From the NCBI GenBank assembly GCA_018714965.1, contig DVML01000008.1:1-40165 (forward strand): a stretch of 40,165 nt of DNA, written 5' to 3'. Positions 16,833 through 25,652 of the stretch are shown here, one piece after another. This DNA comes from Fimihabitans intestinipullorum. GTDB taxonomy: Bacteria > Bacillota_I > Bacilli_A > RF39 > UBA660. Numbering within the stretch: the stretch's first letter is position 1; every line of letters starts with the position of its first letter. Position numbers and translations under genes: made by a program. A model generated the notes under the pieces. That model made no database searches. It saw nothing but the letters and a program-made list of their open reading frames with translations, and had not been told where the DNA came from.

Positions 16833-16854
16833 ACACCACCTGGTGTCTTTTATT
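16830..16854 (+). terminator. Terminator of the YqfQ-like gene
   Basis: Stem GACACCA/TGGTGTC with a two-base loop, then TTTTATTTT on the plus strand. It overlaps the 3' end of the convergent trmK gene. Confidence 0.8.
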
Positions 16855-17509
16855 TTGAAAAACTAGCGATTCTTTTTTCTAAAAACGCAATTGTCTTTTT
16901 CTGTTCACTTCTCTTTTTTGAATGATTTTCAGGCAATCGGACAAACAATTCTTTTTCTCTCCTCAACATCTGTTTCAAATAGTCAAGATCATGTTTCAAT
17001 AAGTATGGACCATATCGATATTCCATCTCTTGGTAGGTCGCACTCCCTCGTTCCCATAAGATAACGACATAGAAAATCCCTTTTTCCTCCAACGCATATT
17101 CCTCACGAATACGAAATCCTAGACGCGTTACTTCTTTGCGAAGTGTCTCTAACTCTCGATTGGACTGTAATATCAAATGTTGAATCTTGCTCGTTTGAGG
17201 TGACGATAAAATATCTAAAATTGTCATCGTCCCCATTCCTGCAATCACAACGTAACTTTCTTCTGTAACTTCGACTCCATCCAATCCTGGTGCACAGACA
17301 ATCTCGATTTCTTTCTGTACCTCGTATTTATCGACATTTTCTCTCGCACTTTGAAGTGCATTTTCATTAATATCACTCGCAACACATCTACATCCTTTTT
17401 CCAAGGTTAGATAAATATCGAGAAGTGCATGATCACATCCGATATCTAAAACGTAAGCGTTTTCAGGTATCATATCGGCAATTGTCTTCAACCTCTTTGA
17501 TAATTTCAT
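16850..17509 (-). CDS. trmK: tRNA (adenine-22-N1)-methyltransferase TrmK
   Basis: 219 residues, close to the 230 of B. subtilis TrmK (YqfN). The SAM-binding Rossmann domain has motif I AYVLDIGCDHALLDIYL, then CVASDINENALQSAREN, and VVIAGMGTMTILDIL (motif IV region). A C-terminal helical coiled-coil domain follows from about 160. The enzyme methylates N1 of A22 in tRNA. It has a GAGGTG SD and an extended -10 (17531-17536). In Bacillus trmK follows sigA and dnaG, and that neighbourhood is kept here. Confidence 0.94.
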   Translation of the reverse strand: MKLSKRLKTIADMIPENAYVLDIGCDHALLDIYLTLEKGCRCVASDINENALQSARENVDKYEVQKEIEIVCAPGLDGVEVTEESYVVIAGMGTMTILDILSSPQTSKIQHLILQSNRELETLRKEVTRLGFRIREEYALEEKGIFYVVILWERGSATYQEMEYRYGPYLLKHDLDYLKQMLRREKELFVRLPENHSKKRSEQKKTIAFLEKRIASFSK

Positions 17510-17530
17510 ATATTACACCTCATTTTTTTC

Positions 17531-17536
17531 ATTATA
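17531..17536 (-). promoter_or_regulatory. Extended -10 promoter of trmK
   Basis: TGCTATAAT on the minus strand, an extended -10 located just upstream of the trmK SD. The -35 is weak. Confidence 0.5.
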
Positions 17537-17580
17537 GCATATTTTTATTTCATCTAGCCATACTAATATTGGTGATTTCT

Positions 17581-18081
17581 ATGCGCTATATCAAAATGTT
17601 CTTCATCTACTCTATTTTAGGATTTTTACTAGAAAGCAGTGTTGCCCTAATCTTTGGATGGAGTTTCGAAAGTGGTGTTTTATTTGGGCCTTGGACTCCT
17701 ATCTATGGATTTGGAGCTATCATTATTCATGTTTTATCTCAATACTTGTTTCTACATCTACACCTCGATCGAATCATCGAAACGATCATCGTTTTTTTCG
17801 TCGTTACAATTTTACTTACTCTTTTAGAGTGGTTTGGTGGAATATTGATCGAAGCAATATTCCATACACACTTTTGGGACTACTCTAATCACGCTTATCA
17901 CATCGGGCCTTATATTTCCCTTACTATGAGTCTTCTTTGGGGAATTGGTTCCATCCTTTTCATCTATCTCATAGATCCTAAATGTAATAGATGGTTTGAA
18001 AAAATTCCTAACTGGATTTTCATTTTACTTATCTTTCTATTTGCTATCGACCTCGTTTTAACATGGTTATATAAAATATAA
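17581..18081 (+). CDS. Membrane protein of the CmpB-like (putative ABC transporter permease) family
   Basis: 166 residues from the ATG at 17581, with a GGTGAT SD. Upstream in-frame starts overlap trmK. Four or five transmembrane helices are seen. The sequence MFFIYSILGFLLESSV, FGPWTPIYGFGAI, and LLEWFGGILIEAIFH with HFWDYSNHAYHIGPYISL matches the family named ABC_trans_CmpB (PF06541). Despite the name, its members lack a partner ATPase and their function is unknown. It is convergent with the next gene and shares a bidirectional terminator with it. Confidence 0.8.
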   Translation: MRYIKMFFIYSILGFLLESSVALIFGWSFESGVLFGPWTPIYGFGAIIIHVLSQYLFLHLHLDRIIETIIVFFVVTILLTLLEWFGGILIEAIFHTHFWDYSNHAYHIGPYISLTMSLLWGIGSILFIYLIDPKCNRWFEKIPNWIFILLIFLFAIDLVLTWLYKI

Positions 18082-18108
18082 AAAATCTATCTTTTTGATA
18101 GATTTTTT
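18081..18108 (+). terminator. Bidirectional terminator
   Basis: Stem AAAAATCTATC/GATAGATTTTT with a TTTTT loop. It has U runs on both strands and serves the convergent genes on each side. Confidence 0.8.
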
Positions 18109-19065
18109 ACGATAATTGTATTACTGAAATCGTAGCGATTGCTGCAGACGGACGAGTACTCCACTCAAAGTATGCTCCTCCAACACCCAGGACAAATTCT
18201 CCAGTATTATTCATGAGTGGTGTTGTAGATGGTACTGTAAATTCATATGAATATATGTTTCCAGATTCTTTCCAACTACCCGAAACAGCAGTATAATCAT
18301 AAGTTCCTGATCCGGTCCGTAGTCCTAGCTGCCCAGTCATCGCTGTATTAAATGTTCCGTAGTGTAACTCCACATCTACTCGATAGCTATGACCTGCTCT
18401 AAACACACCCGTTGCAAGCTTTCCTCCGATCATAGAAGCAGTACTACCAGAGGAATTTACTGGTGCTAATTTATCTGCCCCAGAAATCACAGCCTCTGTC
18501 GCGTCACTAAACGCCTGAAAATCTAGTTGTTGTGGATATGTCGTTCCACTACTATCTGTCTGCTCGTAATTAAGGGTTAACGTTAATTGTTTGTTTTGAG
18601 TAGGAAGACTCGTTGCATCGATATCAAAGTCAACTCGTACAATAAATGCCTTCTCTTCTCCTGCTTCAAGAATCTCTCCTGTCACAATGTCATCTGTTGA
18701 AAATGTGATCGATGTTGGCGCTTTTTGATTCGCTTCGTAAATTCCATCGATACTCATTAATTCGATTGGAAACGTACTATCATTTGCAACTACTACTTCA
18801 TATTCTGCATAACTTCCAGGTGCTTCTAAACCAACTTCGAAATTTGCTGTCAATTTATTGCTTCCGACAGAAGCTTTAATCGTATTTGCGTTATGCAGTG
18901 CCTTGGTCGTAATACTTTTAATATATACATTAAAATTACTAGTGATATTACTTGTACCAGTAATTCTTAAGTTCGTGCTAATAAAGCATATCCTATACTC
19001 ATAAAACCAACAAGAGCGAGTACACCCAATAGAATGGTTCTCCTTCTTCGATTGCGATATCTCAT
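18107..19065 (-). pseudogene. Exported beta-rich protein gene split by a -1 frameshift
   Basis: The gene starts at the ATG at 19065 with an AGGAGTG SD. It encodes a basic signal/anchor (MRYRNRRRRTILLGVLALVG, then FMSIGYA) and hits a TAA after about 30 codons. The rest continues in the -1 frame without a break (FISTNLRITGTSNITSNF and onward) to 18107. One extra T in GCTTTATT (about 18983-18990) would restore a single protein of about 319 residues. The exported part looks like beta-sandwich domains (AEYEVVVANDSTFPIE, EKAFIVRVDFDID). The family is not recognised. The downstream half has no plausible start of its own. It sits between trmK and rpoD, which are closer neighbours in Bacillus. Confidence 0.75.
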
Positions 19066-19154
19066 TTTCTTCACTCCTATCATTCCGAACTATTATATCT
19101 TAGTCATATTCATTATGATACGGATTTTCCGGCATTGCAATACTACATAATAGA

Positions 19155-19182
19155 AAAAAAGAAGGTTGATTTCCTCCTTTTT
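19155..19182 (-). terminator. Terminator of the dnaG-rpoD operon
   Basis: Imperfect stem AAGGAGG/CCTTCTT (one G-U or mismatch) followed by seven T on the minus strand, beginning at the rpoD stop. Confidence 0.6.
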
Positions 19183-20281
19183 AATCGCCCATGTAATCTT
19201 TTAATTTACGAGAACGAGACGGATGTCTTAATTTGCGTAATGCCTTAGCTTCAATCTGACGAATACGTTCCCTCGTAACGCCAAACATCTGCCCAACTTC
19301 TTCCAAAGTTCTACTTTTTCCATCCTCTAATCCAAAACGTAAACGAATGACTCTTTCCTCGCGCTCCGTAAGTGTCAATAAAACTTCGGCAATTTCATCT
19401 TTTAATAGTTCGTTCGTTGCATATTCTTCTGGACTCATGTTGTGTTCATCAGGAACGAAATCTCCTAAGTGAGAATCATCTTCTTCTCCAATTGGTGTTT
19501 CTAAACTAACTGGTTCTTGACTAATTTTATAAATGTCGCGAATTTTATCGACAGACATGTTCATCTTTTTTGCAAGCTCTTCTTCTGTCGGCTCACGATT
19601 TAATTCAAGTGTTAATTGTCTTTGAATTCGAGCCAATTTATTGATTGTCTCAACCATATGGACAGGAACACGGATCGTACGTGCTTGGTCAGCAATCGCT
19701 CTTGTAATTGCCTGACGGATCCACCAAGTCGCATACGTTGAAAACTTAAATCCCTTTGTAACATCGAACTTTTCAACTGCTTTCATAAGTCCGATATTTC
19801 CTTCTTGAATCAAATCCAAAAACAACATTCCACGTCCTACATATCTTTTTGCGATCGACACAACAAGACGCAAGTTTGCCTCTGCCAAGATCGTTTTTGC
19901 TTGTTCGTCACCTGCGGCAATACGATCTGATAACTCTAACTCTTCTTCCATCGTCAACAATTTAATTTGACCGATCTCTTTCAAATACATACGAACAGGA
20001 TCGTTGATTGTAAGGTCTTTTGTCAATGTGTTATCATCTAATATAATTTGATCTACGCTAGACTGTTTTGGATTGCCTCCACTTTCTCCTGCTTCTTCTT
20101 CTGTGACAATCGCAATACTATTCTCGCTAAACACTGTATAAAGATCATCTAGAGAATCCGCATCTAAATCGAGTCCTTTCAAAGCTTGCGCTAATTGTTC
20201 ATATGTGATAAATCCTTTTTCTTTTCCTTTTTTTACTAACTCTTTTTTTCTGTCTTCAAACGATTTAATTTCATTTATCAT
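19181..20281 (-). CDS. rpoD: Primary RNA polymerase sigma factor (SigA/RpoD)
   Basis: 366 residues, the size of B. subtilis SigA. Region 1.1 occupies about residues 1-75. Region 1.2/2 begins at DPVRMYLKEIGQIKLLT, with the -10-binding helix at FKFSTYATWWIRQAITRAI. Region 3 begins at IRVPVHMVETINKL. Region 4 with the -35-reading helix-turn-helix ends at TLEEVGQMFGVTRERIRQIE. The consensus promoters found across the window fit a factor of this type. It overlaps the dnaG stop by four bases (ATGA), so translation is coupled, in the conserved macromolecular-synthesis order dnaG-rpoD. Confidence 0.98.
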   Translation of the reverse strand: MINEIKSFEDRKKELVKKGKEKGFITYEQLAQALKGLDLDADSLDDLYTVFSENSIAIVTEEEAGESGGNPKQSSVDQIILDDNTLTKDLTINDPVRMYLKEIGQIKLLTMEEELELSDRIAAGDEQAKTILAEANLRLVVSIAKRYVGRGMLFLDLIQEGNIGLMKAVEKFDVTKGFKFSTYATWWIRQAITRAIADQARTIRVPVHMVETINKLARIQRQLTLELNREPTEEELAKKMNMSVDKIRDIYKISQEPVSLETPIGEEDDSHLGDFVPDEHNMSPEEYATNELLKDEIAEVLLTLTEREERVIRLRFGLEDGKSRTLEEVGQMFGVTRERIRQIEAKALRKLRHPSRSRKLKDYMGD

Positions 20282-22029
20282 ATTGCCTCTTCCTTTCTTT
20301 TTAACTCTACAATTTTCTCAGCATACTTTGCCTTCTTCATCGGATCGACTTCTTCTTTCAAACGAATCTTCATACGATCGATCTCATACTGAATATTATA
20401 TTGCTGAATTGCTTTTATATAATCGTCAATTTCCTCAATTGAATAAGTATCTTTCAAATCTAACGCCGCTATTTTACCGACGGTTGCCATCAACTTAGGC
20501 TTATCGGCAATACTCGTCAAAAAGTCGGCTTCATTCATCTCACGATACGTCTTATAGTAAAAGCTAATTTCTCTTGCGAGAAAACGATACTCTTCTGTTG
20601 GCATAAATGCTACTTTTTTCTGATACATCTTAATGACATCTACACTGCGCAACATATAAAAAATTAAATTGCGTTCTGCTTGCTCTGTCTTTGATATTTT
20701 TTTGGTCGTTTTTTCCTTTGCTTGTGGATGTAGTGCTGGCATTTCGATCGTTTTTTCTTTCTGTTCTAACTTTTCCTTTAAAAAATCGACAGTAAGTCCG
20801 GAATCGTCAGCCACTTTTTGTAGCGTTAATTCTCTTAACACCTCGTCATCCACTTTAGATACTTCTTCGATCATATCATTGACATAATTTGCAAGATCCA
20901 TACTATTTTGTAAATCCCTATGATGTTTATAGTACAGCATTTTAAAGTCGAGCACATTCATCGGTTGCTCTATTTTTCTCTCGAATTGTTCTTTTCCATA
21001 TTTCTGAATATATTCATCTGGATCTAAATTATCTTCCAGTCTAATAATCTTTGGTACAACTCCGATTGCTAACAATTCATTGGAACATGCATAGGTTGCC
21101 TTCTCCCCAGCTGCATCCCCATCAAAACACAGAATAACCTCTTTCCCCATTTTTTTAATTGCCAGCGCTTGTTCTTGTGTAACGGCAGTTCCCATCGTTG
21201 CGATCGCATTTTTTACATCGATTGTAAAAGCACGGATCACGTCCATAAAGCCTTCCATCACAAGCACTTGATTTTTTTGCCTTGCAATATCTTTTGCACG
21301 ATGATAGTTATATAGAAGTTCTCCTTTTTTAAAAATCTCCGTTTCCTTCGTATTGATGTATTTAAAATCTTTCCCCGGTCTATGAATTCTACCGGAAAAT
21401 CCAACAACTCTTCCGTTCATATCACAAAGAGGGAACATGACGCGATCATAATAAATATCTGTAAAACCATATTCGTTTTGTATCACGAGTCCACTGCGTA
21501 ATAAGTCTTTATCGGAATATCCTTTTTTACGAAGCATATTCGTAAGTTGCTCTCTTTTTTGAAAAGAATATCCAATTCTAAACTCCTTAATTACTTCATC
21601 GTTGATATTTCTCTCGTGTAAATACTCTTTGGCTGCCTGTCCACTTTCCGTATTCAAATGGTTCTGATAACACTTTAAAGCATATTCGTAGATGTCGTAA
21701 AGCTCTTGATTTGCCGTCTTTACATGATGACTCTTAATGTGAAGATCCACAGCGATCCCAGCCCTATCTGCAACTTTTTGTACAGCTTCCGGGAATGATA
21801 TATTTTCGTAGTCCATCAAAAATTTAAATACATTTCCCGTCGCTCCACAACTGAAACAAGTATAAATTTGCTTTTCACGAGAGACGCTCATACTAGGTGA
21901 ATGGTCATCGTGAAAGGGACACACCCCGAAAAAATTTTTTCCTTTTTGTGTCAGTGGAAGATATCCTGAAATCACATCGACAATATCGACACTGCTACGA
22001 ATCTGGTTGATTTCTTCTGTCTGCAGCAT
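20278..22029 (-). CDS. dnaG: DNA primase
   Basis: 583 residues. The ATG at 22029 is preferred because GGGGTGG lies just upstream. Two earlier in-frame ATGs would place that SD inside the gene. The N-terminal zinc finger has CPFHDDHSPS and TCFSCGATGN ligands. The central RNA polymerase/TOPRIM core includes YDRVMFPLCDMNGRVVGFSG, LVMEGFMDVI and VILCFDGDAAGEKA. The C-terminal helical part (about 440-583) is the DnaB helicase-binding domain. It makes RNA primers at the replication fork. The TGA stop shows that UGA is not reassigned here. Confidence 0.97.
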   Translation of the reverse strand: MLQTEEINQIRSSVDIVDVISGYLPLTQKGKNFFGVCPFHDDHSPSMSVSREKQIYTCFSCGATGNVFKFLMDYENISFPEAVQKVADRAGIAVDLHIKSHHVKTANQELYDIYEYALKCYQNHLNTESGQAAKEYLHERNINDEVIKEFRIGYSFQKREQLTNMLRKKGYSDKDLLRSGLVIQNEYGFTDIYYDRVMFPLCDMNGRVVGFSGRIHRPGKDFKYINTKETEIFKKGELLYNYHRAKDIARQKNQVLVMEGFMDVIRAFTIDVKNAIATMGTAVTQEQALAIKKMGKEVILCFDGDAAGEKATYACSNELLAIGVVPKIIRLEDNLDPDEYIQKYGKEQFERKIEQPMNVLDFKMLYYKHHRDLQNSMDLANYVNDMIEEVSKVDDEVLRELTLQKVADDSGLTVDFLKEKLEQKEKTIEMPALHPQAKEKTTKKISKTEQAERNLIFYMLRSVDVIKMYQKKVAFMPTEEYRFLAREISFYYKTYREMNEADFLTSIADKPKLMATVGKIAALDLKDTYSIEEIDDYIKAIQQYNIQYEIDRMKIRLKEEVDPMKKAKYAEKIVELKRKEEAI

Positions 22030-22152
22030 ACTTCCACCCCCCATACTATATATATACGACAAAAAAACTCATTTTCCTTTTTTTATACATATATTTTTGA
22101 CTTTTTTTGTAAAAACATGCCTATTATACCATTATTCTCTGCTTTTTCAAAG

Positions 22153-22174
22153 AAAAAAAGCACATTCGTGCTTT
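22153..22174 (-). terminator. Terminator of the GntR-ABC operon
   Basis: Stem AAAGCAC/GTGCTTT with an ATTC loop and seven T on the minus strand, at the stop codon of the permease gene. Confidence 0.85.
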
Positions 22175-22955
22175 ATTCCATATTTAATTTACGTTTGAAA
22201 ATATATCCTGTTGCAAAAAAGAAAGCTACCGCAAGTGCAAGCGTCATAATCGTAGAAGGTATCATTACCCATCCAAACGCCTCAACAGTAAGTTCCGAAC
22301 CAAGGACTGCCGGTTCGAACAATGATATAGCAAGTAACATCAATGTCATAATAATTTGTATAACGACATTAAGCGCGATTCCAAAGACGACAGAATACAT
22401 CAATTTATTCGCTGAACGTGTCTGCCCCAAAGCGATAGAAAGATAGAAAAACAGAATCTGATATACATAAGATAAAAGCATGTATAATAAAAATCCAATC
22501 ATAACAAGTTCGAATGATACTCCTAACTGTTTTTGAATCAACGTCTGTAATGTCGCAATGACCTCATCTAAACAGTGCGGCGTATAAAAAGCAATGCCTA
22601 ACGCTGATATCGATAAAACAAACGTCACGATCATCGCAATAATCGCCGTAAGTAGTTTAGATCTAACAAGTTGATTCTTACTCACAGGTAGCGTATGCAT
22701 TAAATATCCTTCGTCCTTAATAAATTCTTTATAAAAAGATATGATTGAAAGCGCGAATGTATAGAAAAATATTCCAACCAATGCCAACACAAAAGCAAAA
22801 ATAATAAGAGCGTAAAGTGATCCTACTGGTTTAAAAATAGAAGATAACCACTCTAGTAATCTCGTTCCTATCGCGAGTAACAATAAAATTCCATAGTATA
22901 CGCCTAACGAACGTGATGTTTTCTTTATATCATGTTTTAATAATTTAGCTAGCAT
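22173..22955 (-). CDS. ABC transporter permease subunit
   Basis: 260 residues with six hydrophobic helices (about 20-36, 45-75, 105-127, 150-175, 190-212, 225-250). No signature beyond an ABC-2-like permease is seen. The segment FIKDEGYLMHTLPVSKNQLV between helices 2 and 3 is typical of these permeases. It overlaps the upstream ATPase gene by seven bases, so the two form one exporter-like unit. The substrate is unknown. GntR-controlled ABC units of this layout in Bacillota often respond to cell-envelope stress or antibiotics. Confidence 0.85.
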   Translation of the reverse strand: MLAKLLKHDIKKTSRSLGVYYGILLLLAIGTRLLEWLSSIFKPVGSLYALIIFAFVLALVGIFFYTFALSIISFYKEFIKDEGYLMHTLPVSKNQLVRSKLLTAIIAMIVTFVLSISALGIAFYTPHCLDEVIATLQTLIQKQLGVSFELVMIGFLLYMLLSYVYQILFFYLSIALGQTRSANKLMYSVVFGIALNVVIQIIMTLMLLAISLFEPAVLGSELTVEAFGWVMIPSTIMTLALAVAFFFATGYIFKRKLNME

Positions 22956-23644
22956 TTGAATACCTCCCTAAACACACCATCGATAGATTGTTGCTTCTCA
23001 TTTCTAAGCTCATCTGCAGATTGCTGCAATAATACTTTTCCTTCCGATATAAAGATCACTTCATCTAGTATCTTTTCAACATCAGCAATTAAATGTGTAG
23101 AAATCAAAATACTAGCTCCTTCATTAAAATTACTTAAAATCGTCGTAAGAATATAATCACGTGCGGCTGGATCCACACCACCAATTGGCTCATCTAATAT
23201 ATATAAATCTGCTTTTCTACTCATAACCATAATCAGTTGCACTTTCTCTTTCGTTCCCTTAGACATCGTTTTTAATTTATCCTTCGGATTGATCTTTAGT
23301 TTTTCTATCAAAGATTCCGCCGTCTTACGATCAAAATCTTCATAGAAATCCTCGAAGAAATCCATTAACTCTATTACTTTAACATTAAAATTTAAATAGC
23401 TACGCTCAGGCAAATAAGAAATTACTTTCTTACTCTCTATTCCAAGTGGTTTATCATTTACTAAAATTTCACCACTATCTGGAGTCAATAACTGATTTAT
23501 CATTTTGATTATTGTCGATTTTCCGCTTCCATTTGGACCTAATAATCCGATAATCTTTCCTGGTTCAATTGTAAAAGTGACGTGATCTAACACTTGTTTA
23601 TTTCCATAACTTTTACATACATCTTTACATTCTACTAAATTCAT
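22949..23644 (-). CDS. ABC transporter ATP-binding protein (YtrB-like)
   Basis: 231 residues. Walker A GLLGPNGSGKSTIIKMI (about 34-50), Q-loop region SYLPERSYL, signature TMSKGTKEKVQLIM (a degenerate LSGGQ, KGTKEK, usual in this subgroup), Walker B LYILDEPIGGVDP, and H-loop ILISTHLI are all visible. It drives the adjoining permease. It begins one base after the GntR stop and overlaps the permease gene, so all three are one operon. Confidence 0.93.
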   Translation of the reverse strand: MNLVECKDVCKSYGNKQVLDHVTFTIEPGKIIGLLGPNGSGKSTIIKMINQLLTPDSGEILVNDKPLGIESKKVISYLPERSYLNFNVKVIELMDFFEDFYEDFDRKTAESLIEKLKINPKDKLKTMSKGTKEKVQLIMVMSRKADLYILDEPIGGVDPAARDYILTTILSNFNEGASILISTHLIADVEKILDEVIFISEGKVLLQQSADELRNEKQQSIDGVFREVFKC

Positions 23645-23645
23645 A

Positions 23646-24011
23646 TTATTTTTCCTTTCCTAATTTTTGGATGAATTCACATATTTCTTTCTCGTCATAA
23701 GAGAGTTGCTTCATTTTGCCTACAAATTCTTTTGCCCATTCACTTGCCATCTCGTCTCTCATGTTCTTGAGTTTGTTTTGATCTTCCGTGATGTACCTTC
23801 CACTCGTACGTTTTGTATAGACGAGGCCCACTTGTTCCAATTCGGAAAATGCTCGTTGCACTGTATTTGGATTCACGCCAGTCTTTAATGCAATCTCTCT
23901 GACGCTCGGCAATTTATCGTCAGGAGAATACATTCCCGTAAGCATTTGAATTTTAAATTGATCTACAAGCTGTTTATAAATAGGTCTTTCATTATCAAAT
24001 ACAAACTGCAT
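23646..24011 (-). CDS. GntR-family repressor (YtrA subfamily)
   Basis: 121 residues from the ATG at 24011, with GGAG five bases away. An in-frame GTG two codons upstream abuts the SD and is unlikely. The N-terminal winged helix contains PIYKQLVDQFKIQMLTG, KLPSVREIALKTGVNPNTVQ, and ELEQVGLVYTKRTSGRYI. The short C-terminal helical tail (about 75-121) is typical of YtrA-type regulators, which dimerise without a large effector domain. It probably represses its own operon through the inverted repeat at 24030-24053. Confidence 0.92.
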   Translation of the reverse strand: MQFVFDNERPIYKQLVDQFKIQMLTGMYSPDDKLPSVREIALKTGVNPNTVQRAFSELEQVGLVYTKRTSGRYITEDQNKLKNMRDEMASEWAKEFVGKMKQLSYDEKEICEFIQKLGKEK

Positions 24012-24029
24012 ATTCACTCCTTTCCAATA

Positions 24030-24053
24030 ATTGTATCAATCAACTAATACAAT
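24030..24053. promoter_or_regulatory. Candidate GntR operator overlapping the operon -10
   Basis: Inverted repeat ATTGTAT-N10-ATACAAT. The left arm includes the minus-strand -10 (TACAAT, 24030-24035), so a bound repressor would cover the promoter. YtrA-type regulators bind such AT-rich inverted repeats, but this match to a specific consensus is untested. Confidence 0.5.
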
Positions 24054-24117
24054 AGTACAACTGATCAGAGCATTTGTCAATAAAAAAAGAACACTTTTTT
24101 TGTTATTTTTTATCCTG

Positions 24118-25056
24118 TCACAAAAATAAAGTTGTTCCTTCTAATATATAATCATTAAAACGTAATTGACGAACGAGGCGAAACAGTGCCTCGTCTTTCT
24201 TCTTTGCTTCAATCATAAGATCAACATCTGTTTCATATTGTTTTAATAACTCGATAAAATTGATAAAATGCCCTGGCTCAATGTAATCATGATGATTTCT
24301 AAAATCACGTCTAGAAGCCGGAGACGAGAAATGCATTTTGGGTGGCAAATTTTCTTTCTTCCACGTTTCATAGATTTTAGGAAGCAACATGGTGATAGAT
24401 GTTTCCGATGGATTGCAAAGATGATGATGATAATCTAAAACCATAGGTATCTCTAACATTCGACATACTTCAAGTACATCTTCTACATGATACAATTTAT
24501 CGTCGTTTTCCAAGACGATTTTAGACTGTACTTTCGGATCTAAAGAGCGAAACACTTTCATAAATCGATTCATCCCCGCTCTCTTTCCATAGGTTCCACC
24601 TCCCATGTGCAATACTAGCTTCATCTCGATTCCCATAAGCTCCATCATCTTCACATGATGATTCAAAAGACGAACACTCGCTTCTACTACATCGTTATGA
24701 ATACTATTGATTACACAGTATTGATCAGGATGAAAATCAACACGGATTTGATAGTCGCGAATCAACTTTCCTAATCTTTGATATCTTTCTTTGTACTGTT
24801 CGTAAAAATCGTAGTGCACTTCTGGATGGGTTGCAAGAGGAATCAAATTAGATGTCAAACGATAGAAATGAATTTTATTTTTATAATTGTAGTATAAAAT
24901 TTTTTCGAGTGCACCAAAATTAGATAGGATTATTTTGTGGAGTTGTGCATTTCCGAGTTCCGGTCCTAACATCTGATACCTCGTATACGTCATCGTATGA
25001 GAAGAAGTAACATCAAGTGTCATTGGAAGTGCGACATAACCTAAATTTATTTTCAT
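24118..25056 (-). CDS. uvsE: UV-damage endonuclease UvsE (UVDE family)
   Basis: 312 residues, full length for bacterial UvsE. The N-terminus INLGYVALPM and the motifs YYNYKNKIHFYRLTSNLIP, RVDFHPDQYCVINS, LVLHMGGGTYGKRAGMNRF, IVLENDDKLYHVEDVL, LDYHHHLCNP and a C-terminal VDLMIEAKKKDEALFRL carry the His, Glu and Asp metal ligands of its TIM-barrel active site. The enzyme nicks 5' to UV photoproducts and some other lesions, giving an alternative to nucleotide excision repair. It has an AGGTGAT SD. Its promoter is not clear and no LexA box was found. Confidence 0.95.
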   Translation of the reverse strand: MKINLGYVALPMTLDVTSSHTMTYTRYQMLGPELGNAQLHKIILSNFGALEKILYYNYKNKIHFYRLTSNLIPLATHPEVHYDFYEQYKERYQRLGKLIRDYQIRVDFHPDQYCVINSIHNDVVEASVRLLNHHVKMMELMGIEMKLVLHMGGGTYGKRAGMNRFMKVFRSLDPKVQSKIVLENDDKLYHVEDVLEVCRMLEIPMVLDYHHHLCNPSETSITMLLPKIYETWKKENLPPKMHFSSPASRRDFRNHHDYIEPGHFINFIELLKQYETDVDLMIEAKKKDEALFRLVRQLRFNDYILEGTTLFL

Positions 25057-25096
25057 ATTATCACCTGTTGATAGTATGGTTAGAAAGGAATTTTTT

Positions 25097-25633
25097 ATGA
25101 AACAAAAGAAAAAAATATGGTTTTATATCATCGGTACATTTCTACTCGCCTTTCCATTTCACTTCGGGTATGATATATTCCCTAATCCTGTGAATGCGAT
25201 CTTTTTCCCAGTGAACGAAAGTATTTGGGAACATATGAAAATGCTATTTACCGCCTATCTGTGGTTTGGCGTAATCGAATACCCACTATTAAAACATTTC
25301 CGTCAAGACACCAAAAACGAATGGTTTGCTTTGTGGATATGTTCCTTACTCATCATTCCAATTTTTTTACTTTTATTTTTGCCGATATACTCTATCATTG
25401 GAGAACAGATGATCGTTACGATTGTTCTAATGTTTATTGCAATCGCAATTACAAAACGGATTCAATTTCAACTATTAGATCGTGTGCACGATTATAGAAA
25501 TTTAAACATACTAACGCTTATACTCGTCGTCATAAGTTATGTCATCTTCGCTCTTCTCACATTCTATCCCCCGCGTGCCAGTTTATTTCGAGATCCACAA
25601 AACGATACATATGGAATTACAGAAAAAAGGTAA
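25097..25633 (+). CDS. DUF6512-like membrane protein
   Basis: 178 residues from the ATG at 25097, with an AAAGGAA SD. Five transmembrane helices are seen. The signature FPFHFGYDIFPNP, FFPVNESIWEHMKMLF and a later FYPPRASLFRDP match a family of Bacillota membrane proteins named DUF6512, as far as I can recall it. The function is unknown. It is divergent from uvsE and ends in a bidirectional terminator shared with the pilin gene. Confidence 0.75.
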   Translation: MKQKKKIWFYIIGTFLLAFPFHFGYDIFPNPVNAIFFPVNESIWEHMKMLFTAYLWFGVIEYPLLKHFRQDTKNEWFALWICSLLIIPIFLLLFLPIYSIIGEQMIVTIVLMFIAIAITKRIQFQLLDRVHDYRNLNILTLILVVISYVIFALLTFYPPRASLFRDPQNDTYGITEKR

Positions 25634-25652
25634 GAAAATTTCTTACCTTTTT
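25624..25652 (+). terminator. Bidirectional terminator
   Basis: Stem AAAAAGGTAAGAA/TTCTTACCTTTTT with a three-base loop. U runs lie on both strands, and it overlaps both convergent stop codons. Confidence 0.85.

Noticed and set aside
17425..17580. N-terminal extension of the CmpB-like gene
   Set aside because: It overlaps trmK on the other strand, and the ATG at 17581 has a suitable SD and begins the conserved family sequence.
18107..18853. A stand-alone gene starting at a TTG at 18853
   Set aside because: There is no SD, and the coding frame clearly continues upstream into the signal-peptide region after one frameshift.
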